From an uncultured Christensenellaceae bacterium (GTDB taxonomy: Bacteria > Bacillota > Clostridia > Christensenellales > UMGS416): 55,554 nt of DNA. How positions within the stretch are numbered: position 1 is the stretch's first letter; each line of letters opens with the position of its first letter. The stretch is from assembly GCA_944376795.1 (NCBI GenBank), contig CALWDW010000011.1:1-55554 (forward strand). Reading direction: 5' to 3'. The position numbers and the translations under genes were made by a program. This document shows positions 1 through 11,504 of this stretch, one piece after another. The notes beneath the pieces are model-generated. The model did no database searches. It was not told the origin of the DNA and was given only the letters and a program-made list of their open reading frames with translations.

Positions 1-2
1 GC

Positions 3-89
3 GATGTGCCACCTTCGGAGCCGGTGCCAGAACCCCTGCCAGAACAGCCCGGATCGGTGCGGTCAGCTCCGGCCGGAGACGGTACATGA
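3..89 (+). CDS. C-terminal end of an upstream phage gene (partial)
   Basis: The frame open at the left edge reads a proline- and glutamate-rich tail (28 residues, PPSEPVPEPLPEQP-like) and stops at a TGA at 87-89. It fits the end of a gene that begins outside the window. Too little is visible to name a function. The competing frame starting at 4 encodes an unconvincing N-terminus, so I place the next gene's start at 94. Confidence 0.35.
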   Translation, partial: DVPPSEPVPEPLPEQPGSVRSAPAGDGT

Positions 90-93
90 GCTG

Positions 94-312
94 ATGAAAG
101 AGCACGGTGTTAAGAAGGTCACAAAGCTGGAGCTTCAGAAAATCTTCGACACCGGGAAGCCAAAGGGCCTCTTTTATCAAGGGTCACCAAAAGACGGATA
201 TGTCGGCGTTGACAACCGCACCGGGGACGCCTGGACGGAGGAATTTAAGCTCGTGGAATCCTGTGTTCAATGGCTGATCGGGAAAGCGCCAAGGGAGGAA
301 TATGGGCCATGA
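94..312 (+). CDS. Small conserved-looking phage protein
   Basis: A 72-residue soluble protein with an N-terminal helix (KEHGVKKVTKLELQKIF) and a GYVGVDNRTGDAWTEEF segment typical of small phage accessory proteins. The function is unknown. The frame is open to the left edge, so the start could lie upstream. I chose the ATG at 94 because the residues before it look non-native and an alternative frame ends at 89. The stop overlaps the ATG of the next gene (ATGA at 309-312), indicating translational coupling. Confidence 0.5.
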   Translation: MKEHGVKKVTKLELQKIFDTGKPKGLFYQGSPKDGYVGVDNRTGDAWTEEFKLVESCVQWLIGKAPREEYGP

Positions 313-515
313 AGAAGTATGTGTGCCCCATCTGCCACAATGAAGAGCACCTTCCAGGCGCCCGGTTCTGCATGGTATGCGGGGCCGGCTTCCCGCTAAA
401 AGACCAGCCCCCGCCCCCTGGCCCGTGTAGCCTGTGCGACTACGGAGGCCGTCACCTGGACGCCCCGCCCTGCTCTTTCTGCCCGGCGACCAGGAACGGC
501 AGGAAGGGGGTGTGA
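309..515 (+). CDS. Small zinc-ribbon protein
   Basis: A 68-residue protein with paired CPICH...CMVCG motifs near the N-terminus and a second pair (CSLCDY...CSFC) near the C-terminus, enough to bind two zinc ions. The start at 309 overlaps the previous stop, and an AAGGGAGG-like site lies just upstream. The specific role is unknown; similar rubredoxin-like or double zinc-ribbon proteins are common in phage early regions and may bind nucleic acid or protein. Confidence 0.6.
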   Translation: MKKYVCPICHNEEHLPGARFCMVCGAGFPLKDQPPPPGPCSLCDYGGRHLDAPPCSFCPATRNGRKGV

Positions 516-880
516 GCGCCGTGAGCAGCCATGAAGAGCATGATATATTCACGATACCGGCCCGCCGGTGCAAACGGTGTGGCGGCCTCCTGACGAGCGC
601 CCAGGCCCTCCGTGATGGGTATGGCCCCTGCTGCCTCCGGAAAATGAAGCAAGAGGCCCGGGAGCGGGAGGAAGCCAAAAATCAGTACAGCCTTTTCCCG
701 GGAGAGGGAGCCGGCAGCTCTTCTCCCCTGAACGGGGCCTGCGTGACTGGATTAAGCCCCTCCGGCCATTGTGGGGCGGCCGCCTACTGCCCAGAGCCCT
801 ACGACTGCTGCGCCGCTTGCCAGAAGCCGTGCAATATCCGGTGCGGATGGTTGAAGAAGGAAGGCGATCCCCATGGCTAA
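512..880 (+). CDS. DUF6011-like cysteine-rich phage protein
   Basis: A 122-residue protein starting with GTG at 512, which overlaps the preceding TGA (GTGA); AGGAAGGGG lies just upstream. The N-terminal half carries RCKRCGGLLT...GYGPCCLRK, the pattern I associate with DUF6011 phage proteins. The C-terminal half has a second cysteine cluster (CPEPYDCCAACQKPCNIRCGW). Both suggest zinc binding. The end overlaps the next gene by 8 bases. Function unknown. Confidence 0.6.
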   Translation: MSAVSSHEEHDIFTIPARRCKRCGGLLTSAQALRDGYGPCCLRKMKQEAREREEAKNQYSLFPGEGAGSSSPLNGACVTGLSPSGHCGAAAYCPEPYDCCAACQKPCNIRCGWLKKEGDPHG

Positions 881-1565
881 AACCGAAATGACGAAGGCCA
901 TCGAGAAGGCCCTGCGCTATTACCACCCCTCCGAGGTGTGCGGCGTCCGCGTGAACAAGTTCAGGAGCAGCCACACCGCCTTTGAGGTGCCCGTGGTCTG
1001 CGGCACCATCAAGGCCGGCCTGGTGGACTGTATGCGGGTGCAGGAATACTTCGGCGGCATCCGCCGGGAGGAATATTGTTACCTTGCCCACTACGCCGAA
1101 AAGGGAAAAGAGTGGGCAAGGGCAATGGATGAAGGATTTACCTGTATTCGTGGCTATGGCCCCGGGGAAAAGCCGGAGCTCTGCGACGAAGTGGGCTGCC
1201 GATGCCGCCATATCCGGGAGGTCGGCCATCAGGAAATCCTTATCACCTGCTATGAGATAAAGGTCTCCAAGAGCGACTTCAAAAGCAAGCACGGCCACAA
1301 CTTCGTGGGCAACTGCAATTACTATGTCATTCCCAATGAGCTCTATGCAGCTGTGGCCGACCTGGTGCCGGAGGACATCGGCATTATTTTATACCTTCAC
1401 GCCGGGAGCTATGTCGGCCTGCGCCGGAAGAAGGAATGTACCTTCAGGAAGCTCACCGACGAGGAGCAGAAGTGGTTCATCCTCTCCACCATGAAACGGC
1501 TGGAGGAGACCACCTGGAAAGAACGGGCCACAGGCGGCCAAGACGGTGACCTGGGCCTTTGGTAA
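873..1565 (+). CDS. Phage protein with PD-(D/E)XK nuclease-like core
   Basis: A 230-residue protein preceded by AAGGAAGG. The segment ILITCYEIKVSKSDFKS...GNCNYYVIP has the E-x-K arrangement on a beta strand seen in restriction-endonuclease-fold (MmcB/VRR-like) proteins, followed by a predicted strand/helix (DIGIILY). A cysteine-rich loop (CDEVGCRCRH) lies before it. I infer a nuclease-fold protein, but the upstream catalytic aspartate is not certain. It is the fifth gene of the overlapping phage operon. Confidence 0.5.
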   Translation: MAKTEMTKAIEKALRYYHPSEVCGVRVNKFRSSHTAFEVPVVCGTIKAGLVDCMRVQEYFGGIRREEYCYLAHYAEKGKEWARAMDEGFTCIRGYGPGEKPELCDEVGCRCRHIREVGHQEILITCYEIKVSKSDFKSKHGHNFVGNCNYYVIPNELYAAVADLVPEDIGIILYLHAGSYVGLRRKKECTFRKLTDEEQKWFILSTMKRLEETTWKERATGGQDGDLGLW

Positions 1566-1577
1566 GGAGAGGCAGCT

Positions 1578-2600
1578 ATGATGATGAACAAGAGCAAGAT
1601 TGATTGGTGCGATTTCACCTGGAACCCCGTCACCGGCTGTACCCGGGGCTGCCCATACTGCTATGCAGCCAAGCAGGCCCATCGCTTCTGCGGTGACACC
1701 CGCTTCAACCGGACTTCTCCGCAGATCGCGGAGGTCGGTGACCGCCTCTATATCCTGGAGCAGCCCTTCAAAAGCGACCGGGAGACCACCATTCCCTTCC
1801 CGGCGGGCTTCCGGCCCACCTTCCACCGCTACCGGCTATCTATGCCGGCGGAGAAGCACAAGCCGGGCACTATCTTCGTGTGCAGCATGGGCGACCTATT
1901 CAACCGGGACATACCGACGCGCTGGATCATGGAGGTCTTCGACGCCTGCGCCGCGGCGCCCCAGCACAATTACTTATTCCTGACGAAGTTCCCGGAGCGA
2001 TACCAGGAGCTGGAGCACCTGGCGCTCCTCCCCCATGAGAGCAACTTCTGGTATGGGACGACAGTCACCAGGAATCATGAGCTCAGTCGCATTTCCCACC
2101 TTCCACTCACCGTTCACCGCTTCGTCAGCATTGAGCCCATTTTAGAGGGCGTAAACCTCGACCTGGGCCCTGTCCTTAACCCGGCCGGCCCGGCAGCCGT
2201 CGTGCCCCATGTTGAATGGGTCATCGTCGGGGCGGAGACAGGAAACCAGAAAAGCAAAAAGGCGCCCCGCCGGGAGTGGCTGACAACCATTCTCGACCAG
2301 GCCCATGAGAACCATATCCCTGTTCTGATGAAGGACAGCAAAGAAATGCAATCCGTCTGGGGAAACGCTATCCCCCAGGCATTTCCCGCCGGTCTGGAGC
2401 CCATGCCGCAGGACAACAGCATTCCCCACTGCAAGGAGTGTGGGCACCGGGAAGAAACCCACCAGGGGCGCCGAGGCACCGCGATAGCCTGCCAGATTGG
2501 CTGGGAGGCCGACGGCTACCATGACCGGCCGGCCCGGCCGGTGCTCGGGCGCTATACCCGTTCTTCGCCTCCCTGGTGCCCGTTGAGAAAGGAAAAGTGA
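1578..2600 (+). CDS. DUF5131 family (phage Gp37/Gp68-like) radical-SAM-like protein
   Basis: A 340-residue protein with the family hallmark IDWCDFTWNPVTGC at residues 8-21 and a CTRGCPYCYA cluster (C21, C25, C28) that could bind a 4Fe-4S centre. The segment GTIFVCSMGDLF and a VIVGAETG motif also fit the family. The C-terminal ~70 residues add a CKECGHREETHQG zinc-binding extension. Three ATG codons follow each other at 1578, 1581 and 1584; AAGGAGAGG supports the first. Such genes are frequent in phages and their substrate is unknown. Confidence 0.85.
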   Translation: MMMNKSKIDWCDFTWNPVTGCTRGCPYCYAAKQAHRFCGDTRFNRTSPQIAEVGDRLYILEQPFKSDRETTIPFPAGFRPTFHRYRLSMPAEKHKPGTIFVCSMGDLFNRDIPTRWIMEVFDACAAAPQHNYLFLTKFPERYQELEHLALLPHESNFWYGTTVTRNHELSRISHLPLTVHRFVSIEPILEGVNLDLGPVLNPAGPAAVVPHVEWVIVGAETGNQKSKKAPRREWLTTILDQAHENHIPVLMKDSKEMQSVWGNAIPQAFPAGLEPMPQDNSIPHCKECGHREETHQGRRGTAIACQIGWEADGYHDRPARPVLGRYTRSSPPWCPLRKEK

Positions 2601-2604
2601 CGCG

Positions 2605-2769
2605 GTGTATAACGAATCGGATAAGCACTGCCGGGAGTGCATTTGCGTGAGCTGTGACCTGCGCGGCACAGAAGAATGCCTCGAAGGGGCGGATGGCTGC
2701 GATAAGTGCGACAGCACCTACCATGTCGGGCATTGCTGGTGGCACCCGAGCGAGCGCGGAGAGGAGTAA
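2605..2769 (+). CDS. Very small cysteine-rich phage protein
   Basis: A 54-residue frame starting at GTG 2605 with AAAGGA about 11 bases upstream and ending TAA at 2767-2769. It contains seven cysteines in CREC, CVSC, EEC and CDKC arrangements followed by HVGHCWWHP, consistent with a compact zinc-binding fold. It exactly fills the gap between two phage genes and ends 2 bases before the next ATG, which supports its being real. Function unknown. Confidence 0.5.
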   Translation: MYNESDKHCRECICVSCDLRGTEECLEGADGCDKCDSTYHVGHCWWHPSERGEE

Positions 2770-2771
2770 GT

Positions 2772-3398
2772 ATGCAGGATAACAGAATTAAGCCTATTCT
2801 GTTTTCGACAGATATGGTGCGGGCCATCCGAGAAGGCCGCAAGACGGTCACCCGACGCGATCCGTTCCAGACCCCGCCGGATTACGATGTTCTGAAGGGG
2901 CATTATCGGGACAGCAGAGGCCGGCTGTGCGCGGTGTTCCAGTGCAGAAAAGACCCGACCACGGAGGCGGTCTATGCGCGATATGACCGAGGAGATATTT
3001 TGTGGGTGCGGGAGGCCTGGGGAATGGCGTCAGATCTGCTCGGCGGCATTCCCGGGCCGGTCTACCGTGCCGATTACACCGACGACGAGCTGCGGACGCT
3101 ACGGGAGAAGCACTACCGCTGGAGCCCCTCCATTCATATGCCCAAGGAAGCCGCCCGGCTATTCCTTCGGGTAACTGGTGTTCAGGTGGGCAGATTGAGC
3201 GACATGGTCTTGGGAGATATTCTGCTTGAAGGTGTCCAGGAGGCAGACAGCTTCGAGGAAACCTGGAGCCGCTGGCACCAGACATGGAACAGCACCATCA
3301 AGCCGGCTGACCGCGCTATCTACGGATGGGAGGCCCACCCGTGGGTATGGATTGTTCAGTTTGAGCGGTGCTGGAAACCGGAGGGGTGGCCTAAATGA
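2772..3398 (+). CDS. ASCH-domain-like phage protein
   Basis: A 208-residue protein starting at ATG 2772 (GGAGAGGAGTAAGT just upstream). Its opening KPILFSTDMVRAIREGRKTVTRR is the pattern of phage ASCH-like proteins, a beta-barrel related to PUA domains thought to bind RNA or modified nucleotides. Later segments GDILWVREAWG and WVWIVQFE are also typical. An earlier in-frame ATG at 2706 lies inside the preceding small gene and is unlikely. It ends in an ATGA overlap with the next gene. Confidence 0.7.
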   Translation: MQDNRIKPILFSTDMVRAIREGRKTVTRRDPFQTPPDYDVLKGHYRDSRGRLCAVFQCRKDPTTEAVYARYDRGDILWVREAWGMASDLLGGIPGPVYRADYTDDELRTLREKHYRWSPSIHMPKEAARLFLRVTGVQVGRLSDMVLGDILLEGVQEADSFEETWSRWHQTWNSTIKPADRAIYGWEAHPWVWIVQFERCWKPEGWPK

Positions 3399-3574
3399 AC
3401 ACCATCACCATCAAGAACCTATCGACACTTTCCGACTTTTCCGCGGTGGCCCGGGTGGCCTCTCTTATGGCTGGGGACAGCCGCTCTGCCACCCATGACT
3501 GGCGGGAGGTCGAGATTGTGAAGATCACCCGGAGGGGGAACACCTACACCGTGACAGACAAGGAGGAGCCATGA
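3395..3574 (+). CDS. Small phage protein of unknown function
   Basis: A 59-residue frame beginning at an ATG that overlaps the previous stop (ATGA) and ending in the next gene's ATGA. It contains a helical stretch (LSDFSAVARVASLMAGDS) and a strand-rich end (WREVEIVKITRRGNTYTV). Tight overlaps on both sides argue for a real gene. Nothing in it identifies a function. Confidence 0.5.
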   Translation: MNTITIKNLSTLSDFSAVARVASLMAGDSRSATHDWREVEIVKITRRGNTYTVTDKEEP

Positions 3575-3753
3575 GCAGGAACAAAAACCTTCGTCGGCTG
3601 AATACCCTCGTCACCGCGCAGACCCTTGGGAACCTGGAGAAGCTGGCCGCCATGGCCGGATATGGGAACACCGGCCGGGTGATCGACAAGCTGGTGCGGG
3701 ATCATATGCTGACGCTTCGCCTCAAATATCCGAAAGAGGAGCGGAAAAAGTGA
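3571..3753 (+). CDS. Small ribbon-helix-helix-like phage protein
   Basis: A 60-residue basic protein (NLRRLNTLVTAQTLGNLEKLAAMAGYGNTGRVIDKLVRDHML) with a short strand followed by two helices, the layout of CopG/Arc-type ribbon-helix-helix DNA-binding proteins; the assignment rests on layout only. AGGAGG precedes the ATG. The stop overlaps the GTG start of the portal gene by four bases. Confidence 0.5.
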   Translation: MSRNKNLRRLNTLVTAQTLGNLEKLAAMAGYGNTGRVIDKLVRDHMLTLRLKYPKEERKK

Positions 3754-4994
3754 ACTACCTACACATACAAATGGCCGTGCTTTTTATCTCTGCGCTGATT
3801 GCTTTAGCGGGCCTTCTGGTGCTTCTGTTCTCTCCCGAAGAGCAAGAGCCCGGGGAAAATGTACTCGATGCCGAATATAGGCCCGCAGAGGTGCCGGCTT
3901 CGCCCCCTGACGATAAGAGCTGGTATTGGGGGCAGGATGGCGTCCCTGGGGAAACCTTCAAGGAGGAGCTTCCCTCGGAGGTGATGCGGGCCCTTCGGCG
4001 CAACGCGGAGGAGTTGAAGAAGGTGCAGAAGTGGCGCTATGACGAGCGGGACAACCTGACGGGGCTGGTGCAGATGCCGCCCCCGGACTATGGCCTGATT
4101 GAGATACCCGTGGAAAAGCTGCTGCTTTTCCGCACGAAGAGCCGGAAAGGAAACCCGGAGGGGCGCAGCATACTCCGCAACGCCTACCGGGACTGGTACT
4201 TCAAGCGGCGCATTCAGGAAATCGAGGGCATAGGCATCGAGCGCGACCTCGCCGGCTTCCCCGTGCTCACCGCCCCGGAGGGGCTGGACATCTGGGACAG
4301 CGAGGACAGCGAGATGGTATCCATCCGCCAGCGGGCGGAGTACATCGTGCAGAACATCAGGCGGGACAGTATGGAGGGGCTGGTGAAGCCCTTCGGCTGG
4401 ACGATGGAGCTCCTGTCCACCGGCGGCCGCCGGCAGTTCGACACCAACGCCGTCATCGAGCGGTACGACAGCCGGATCGCAATGACGGTGCTGGCGGATT
4501 TCGTGCTGCTGGGCCACCAGCAGGTCGGCAGCTTCGCCCTGTCCAGCGACAAGACGAAGCTCTTCGGCACCGCCATCGGCGCCTACCTGGATATTATCTG
4601 TGAGGTTTTCAACAACCAGGCCATCCCCCGCCTCATTGACCTGAACGGCGACCACTTCAAGGGCATCACCGATTACCCGGAAATGACCCACGGCGATGTG
4701 GAGAGCCCGAACCTTGCCAACCTGGGCACCTTCCTCCGGGAAGTCACCGGGGCCGGCATTCTGGTGCCGGACGAAGGCGTAGAGGACTATGTACGCCAGG
4801 CCGCGGGCCTCCCGGAGCGCCTGGAGGACTACGGAACACAGCTCAACCAGAACAACCGGGAGCGCCAGAGGCAGCCACAGGGCCAGCAGGGCCGCACGGC
4901 TGCCGGCCAGGAGGAAGACCAGGATGGAGAGCTCCCGGATGACGACGAGGCGGCCGTGGAGGCCGCCAAGCGGCGCCTGGGGAGGGATGAATGA
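3750..4994 (+). CDS. Phage portal protein (DUF935/Mu gp29 type), N-terminus replaced
   Basis: From about residue 90 on, the sequence matches the second half of DUF935 portals: KWRYDERDNL, then IPVEKLLLFRTKSRKGNPEGRSILRNAYRDWYFK, then IERDLAGFPVL. The portal forms the dodecameric DNA gate of the capsid. The first ~55 residues are instead a membrane helix (AVLFISALIALAGLLVLLF) plus an acidic linker, foreign to portals. At 414 residues it is shorter than usual, and no terminase gene precedes it. I infer an in-frame deletion that fused a small membrane protein to the portal C-terminal half. The start is GTG in a GTGA overlap; the end overlaps the MuF gene by ATGA. Confidence 0.75.
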   Translation: MNYLHIQMAVLFISALIALAGLLVLLFSPEEQEPGENVLDAEYRPAEVPASPPDDKSWYWGQDGVPGETFKEELPSEVMRALRRNAEELKKVQKWRYDERDNLTGLVQMPPPDYGLIEIPVEKLLLFRTKSRKGNPEGRSILRNAYRDWYFKRRIQEIEGIGIERDLAGFPVLTAPEGLDIWDSEDSEMVSIRQRAEYIVQNIRRDSMEGLVKPFGWTMELLSTGGRRQFDTNAVIERYDSRIAMTVLADFVLLGHQQVGSFALSSDKTKLFGTAIGAYLDIICEVFNNQAIPRLIDLNGDHFKGITDYPEMTHGDVESPNLANLGTFLREVTGAGILVPDEGVEDYVRQAAGLPERLEDYGTQLNQNNRERQRQPQGQQGRTAAGQEEDQDGELPDDDEAAVEAAKRRLGRDE

Positions 4995-7390
4995 TGCAGC
5001 GGATCGCCATGATGAAGCGGGCCCGGGTGCGCCCCATCCTGAAGGCCAAAAAGAGCAAGGGCGCCCAAGATGTCCTTGACCGCCTGAACGCCTTCCTCAA
5101 CGCCGCGGAGCCCGAGCCGGTCTACTGGCTCACCCGCTTCTGGAACGACCAGCAGCAGGCAGTCACCTACAAGGAGCTGCGGGAGGCTATCCAGAGCGGG
5201 CACCTTGACGAGAAGACCCTGGCGGCCTGGCAGCAGGACTACGCCAACTTCGTCAATGAGCACCTGAAGGGAATCTGGCTGGACGCGGCCAAGGCAGCAA
5301 ACGCCTCCGCGGAGGCGGCCCACCCGGGGTTCTTCTATGACCCCATGGGGGAAGGCATTCAGAACTGGACGACCACACACGGCGCCGAGTGGGTGACCAA
5401 TATCTCCGACGAGCAGCGGGAGGCCATGGTCTCCATGATTGACCGGGCCACCACCGGGGCCTGGACGGGTGACGAGCTGGCCCGGGCCATCCGGCCGCTG
5501 ATCGGCCTGACCAAGACCCAGGCCCTCGCCAACCTGAATTACTATGAGCACATGAAGGCGGCCCTGCTGGAGAACAACCCAACCATGAAGCCCGAGACGG
5601 CCGCCAAGAGGGCTCGGGAGGCCGCGGCAAAGTACGCGGCCAAGCAGCACCGCCAGCGGGCCTATACCATCGCCACCACCGAGCTCGCCTTTGCTTACAA
5701 CAAGGGGGCCGAGGATGGTATCATCCAGGCCCAGCAGCAGGGCTACATCGGAAAGGTCAAGCGGGCGTGGAGCACGGCCTATGACGACGGCGTGTGTGAG
5801 ATATGCAGCGCCCTGGAAGGGCAGGAAATCGAAATGGATGAAGAGTTCGACTTCAAGGGGAAAAGCCTATATGGCGGCCAGAAAAAAACGCCCCCGGCAC
5901 ACCCCCGCTGCCGTTGCGCGGTGGAGTATCGAGAAGTCGAGCCTCCGGCCGTGGAGCTGGAGCAGCCAGAGGCACCGCCTATGACCTGGGCGGAGCCCAT
6001 ATCCCCCGAGCCCCCGGAGCCCCCGCCGGCGGTGAGCGCCCCGGGGATTGGAATGCCGGCCGGCATGACCCATGTAGGCCCGGCCAATCTGGGAGGCACC
6101 GGGGAAATGCACCTGTATCGGGACGCCGCCGGCCAGGAGTGGCTTTTTAAGCCGGCCCAGACCAAGAGCGGCTCCCCCGAACCCTTTCGGGCCTATGTCC
6201 AGGAGGCCGGCTACAAGGTGCAGTACATCGTTGATCCGGACACAGCCGTCCAGGTGGGCGTCGGAGAGCTGGGCGGGAAGTTTGGTGCTTTCCAGAAGCG
6301 GATCACCACCATTGACAGCGCCGTGAACTATAAGGCATGGCAGCACGGCGGAGGTCCCCTCCCCGACGGCGCCGCGCAGCAGTTCCAGCGGGAGCACATC
6401 ACCGACTGGCTCCTGGGGAACTACGACAGCCACGGCGGGAACTTCGTCACCGACAGCGCCGGCCGGCTGGTGGGAATCGACAAGGAGCAATCCTTCAAGT
6501 ACATCGGCAAAGACGGTGCCCAGGCCATGAGCTACGCCTTCCACCCCAACAAGAGCTACGGGGAGACGGAGCCCATCTACAACACCATCTATCGCCGTTT
6601 CGCCAAGGGCGAGCTTGACCTTGACCTCCAGGACACGCTTGCCTATATCAAGCGCGTGGAGGCCATTCCTGACAGCGAATACCGGGAGATATTCAGGGAC
6701 TATGCCGAGGCCCTGTATGGCAAGGGCAAAGAGGCCGAGGCCCTGCTGGACACCATTGTGGAGCGGAAGGACAACCTCCGGGAGACCTACCGGGCCTTTT
6801 ATTCCGACCTCCTCACCGAGCGCACCGGGAAAAAGCAGATATTCACCTGGGCTGACGAGCTCACCCAGCAGGCGAAGCAGCCCCTCGCGGCTGTCACCCA
6901 TTCCACCGATGCCCTGAAGAAGATGAACATGGCCGAGCTGAAGCAGCTTGCCAAGCAGCAGGGCATTCCGTACTACAACAAGTTCAACAAGAAGGAGCTG
7001 ATCGAGGCCATATCCGACCCGGTGAAGGCCGTGGAGATCAGCGCCAAGACCAAGGCCAAGCTGCTCAACCTGGAGGCCACCCGTCCCGAGCGCCTCGGCC
7101 GGACGGCAGAGACGCCACCCCGGCCGCCCCGCAGCGGAGCTGTTGACGCCGGTGACCTGTTCCGAGATTTCAGCCAAATCCCAGCGCAGCGGATCGGCAT
7201 CGCGGTATCCAGCGATGAGGGCATGGTGGAGGGCCTGAACCTGACCGCCCGGAAAATCAATCTGGACGGGCAAGATGTCTATGAGATCACCGGGAAGCTG
7301 GCCGAAAGCACCTGGTCGCAGACCTGGGACGCCCTGAAGAAGCAGAGCGAGGTAAAGCAGCTCACCTTCGAGCAGGCAGAGCCCCCACCT
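4991..7390 (+). pseudogene. MuF head protein fused to a kinase-like domain, 3'-truncated
   Basis: Residues 1-~315 are a MuF/SPP1 gp7 minor head protein, with the signature C269-x2-C272 ... H304-PRC307-RC309. A proline-rich linker follows. Residues ~357-620 resemble the PI3/4-kinase/HipA-like protein-kinase fold: NYDSHGGN at 477-484 supplies a catalytic D479 and metal-binding N484, and GID (D497) the DFG-like aspartate. Residues ~645-680 look like a SAP/Rho-N helix-extended-helix motif. A further domain starts near 705 but is cut at about 7387. The frame then runs on, antisense to lacZ, to a chance TGA at 8465-8467. MuF proteins with C-terminal enzymatic domains are known phage polymorphic toxins; assigning this one is inference. 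Confidence 0.7.
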
Positions 7391-7399
7391 CGCGAAAAC

Positions 7400-7512
7400 T
7401 TTAATTTAATCTTTCTCCCGGAGCGACTTGCGTCCCTCCCTTCCCCTAAAAGTTTGGGAAGGGAAGGGGCGCGGGGAGGGGAACCTTTCTCAAAAGGTTC
7501 CCCTCCCCGCAA
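7400..7512. repeat. Mosaic palindromic repeat, copy A
   Basis: Contains the reversed CCCTAAAAGTTTGGGAAGG box (about 7444-7464) and an 18-bp-stem hairpin at 7471-7510 (arms GCGGGGAGGGGAACCTTT and its complement, loop CTCA). It lies between the truncated phage gene and the end of lacZ, and could terminate lacZ transcription. It shares modules with seven other loci in the window. Confidence 0.85.
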
Positions 7513-7537
7513 AACCCCCGCGCATTCCAAAAACGAC

Positions 7538-10873
<3,336 letters not shown>

Positions 10874-11005
10874 TCAGTCGGTTTGCACCTGGCTCGCCGG
10901 AGCCTGGGACGTGGAACGAAGGGCAGGGGTGCAGGCGGCAAGCCCCAAAATGAGGCAACCCGCCACGAAAATGGCGATGAGGATACGAAGATTGGTCTCT
11001 TTCAC
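10874..11005 (-). CDS. Very small putative lipoprotein
   Basis: A 43-residue product starting at GTG 11005 with GGAAGGGGG 9 bases upstream. The sequence is a signal peptide (KETNLRILIAIFVAGCLILGLAAC) ending in a lipobox LAAC, leaving a mature tail of only about 20 residues rich in S, T and Q. It would be an exported lipid-anchored peptide of unknown role. An extended -10 (TGGTATACT, 11047-11039) and TTGTAA about 18 bases further upstream form a promoter, and its own terminator lies downstream. Confidence 0.6.
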   Translation of the reverse strand: MKETNLRILIAIFVAGCLILGLAACTPALRSTSQAPASQVQTD

Positions 11006-11117
11006 GGGCGCGGCCCCCTTCCGATTGGATCTGGCTTTAGTATACCACAGCTTCAAAGAAATTTACAAGAGATTTGGGAAAACTCGCACCGAATCCGGGC
11101 AGGCTGCAGCGCATGGC

Positions 11118-11146
11118 TTTACAACGGTCGGAGTATACGCTATGAT
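11118..11146 (+). promoter_or_regulatory. Sigma-A-type promoter for the 11213-13142 operon
   Basis: TTTACA (11118-11123), a 17-base spacer, then TATGAT (11141-11146), 67 bases before the ATG at 11213. Seen in sequence only. Confidence 0.5.
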
Positions 11147-11212
11147 ATCCTATATCCATCCAAAAATGGGGCAAACAAGGTAATTCCCCTGGGAAAAGAA
11201 GGGAGCGTAGCC

Positions 11213-11476
11213 ATGGATCGTCAGCTGCGGAACCGTCTACGCTGGGGTGGGCTGGGCGCCTGCGGCCTGGCCTGCATCCTCTTTCGGAACCGGCCGGTTT
11301 TCCAGTACGCGGCGCTTCTGGGCCTAGCGCTGTATATGGCAGGGCTGTCCCTCTATCAGCTGCTGCGGGACCGGCGTACGCCAAGAAAAATGCTGCTTAT
11401 CGAGACATTGGCGGATTGGGGCCTGCTGGCGGTGCTGGCATGGGTGACGGTTCGGGTTCTGGCCGGCGGGGGATAG
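11213..11476 (+). CDS. Small membrane protein upstream of the ABC exporter
   Basis: An 87-residue protein with a basic N-terminus (DRQLRNRLRW) and two or three hydrophobic segments (GLGACGLACILF; YAALLGLALYMAGLSLYQLL; LADWGLLAVLAWVTVRVLAG) separated by a basic loop (RDRRTPRK). AGAAGGGAG precedes the ATG. It ends 28 bases before the ABC transporter gene, so the two are probably co-transcribed and may function together. No family recognised. Confidence 0.6.
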   Translation: MDRQLRNRLRWGGLGACGLACILFRNRPVFQYAALLGLALYMAGLSLYQLLRDRRTPRKMLLIETLADWGLLAVLAWVTVRVLAGGG

Positions 11477-11504
11477 CCCCGCAGGCGCCTGAGGAGGGAT
11501 GACT

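Larger units (their letters stand above)
1..7390 (+). mobile_element. Prophage fragment (Mu-like head module plus small phage genes), truncated
   Basis: All genes in this block lie on the plus strand, mostly joined by 4-base ATGA or GTGA stop/start overlaps, as in phage operons. Recognisable members are a DUF5131 radical-SAM-like protein, an ASCH-like protein, a portal of the DUF935/Mu gp29 type and a MuF head protein. No terminase, capsid, tail, integrase or lysis gene is present. The portal lacks its usual N-terminal half, and the MuF gene ends without its own stop at about 7387, where a host intergenic repeat begins. I infer a decayed or rearranged prophage; a misjoined contig is the main alternative. 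Confidence 0.75.

Noticed and set aside
11499..11504. ATG 11499 as the ABC exporter start
   Set aside because: AGGAGG leaves only one base of spacing; GTG 11505 is better placed, though the two-residue difference is not decisive.
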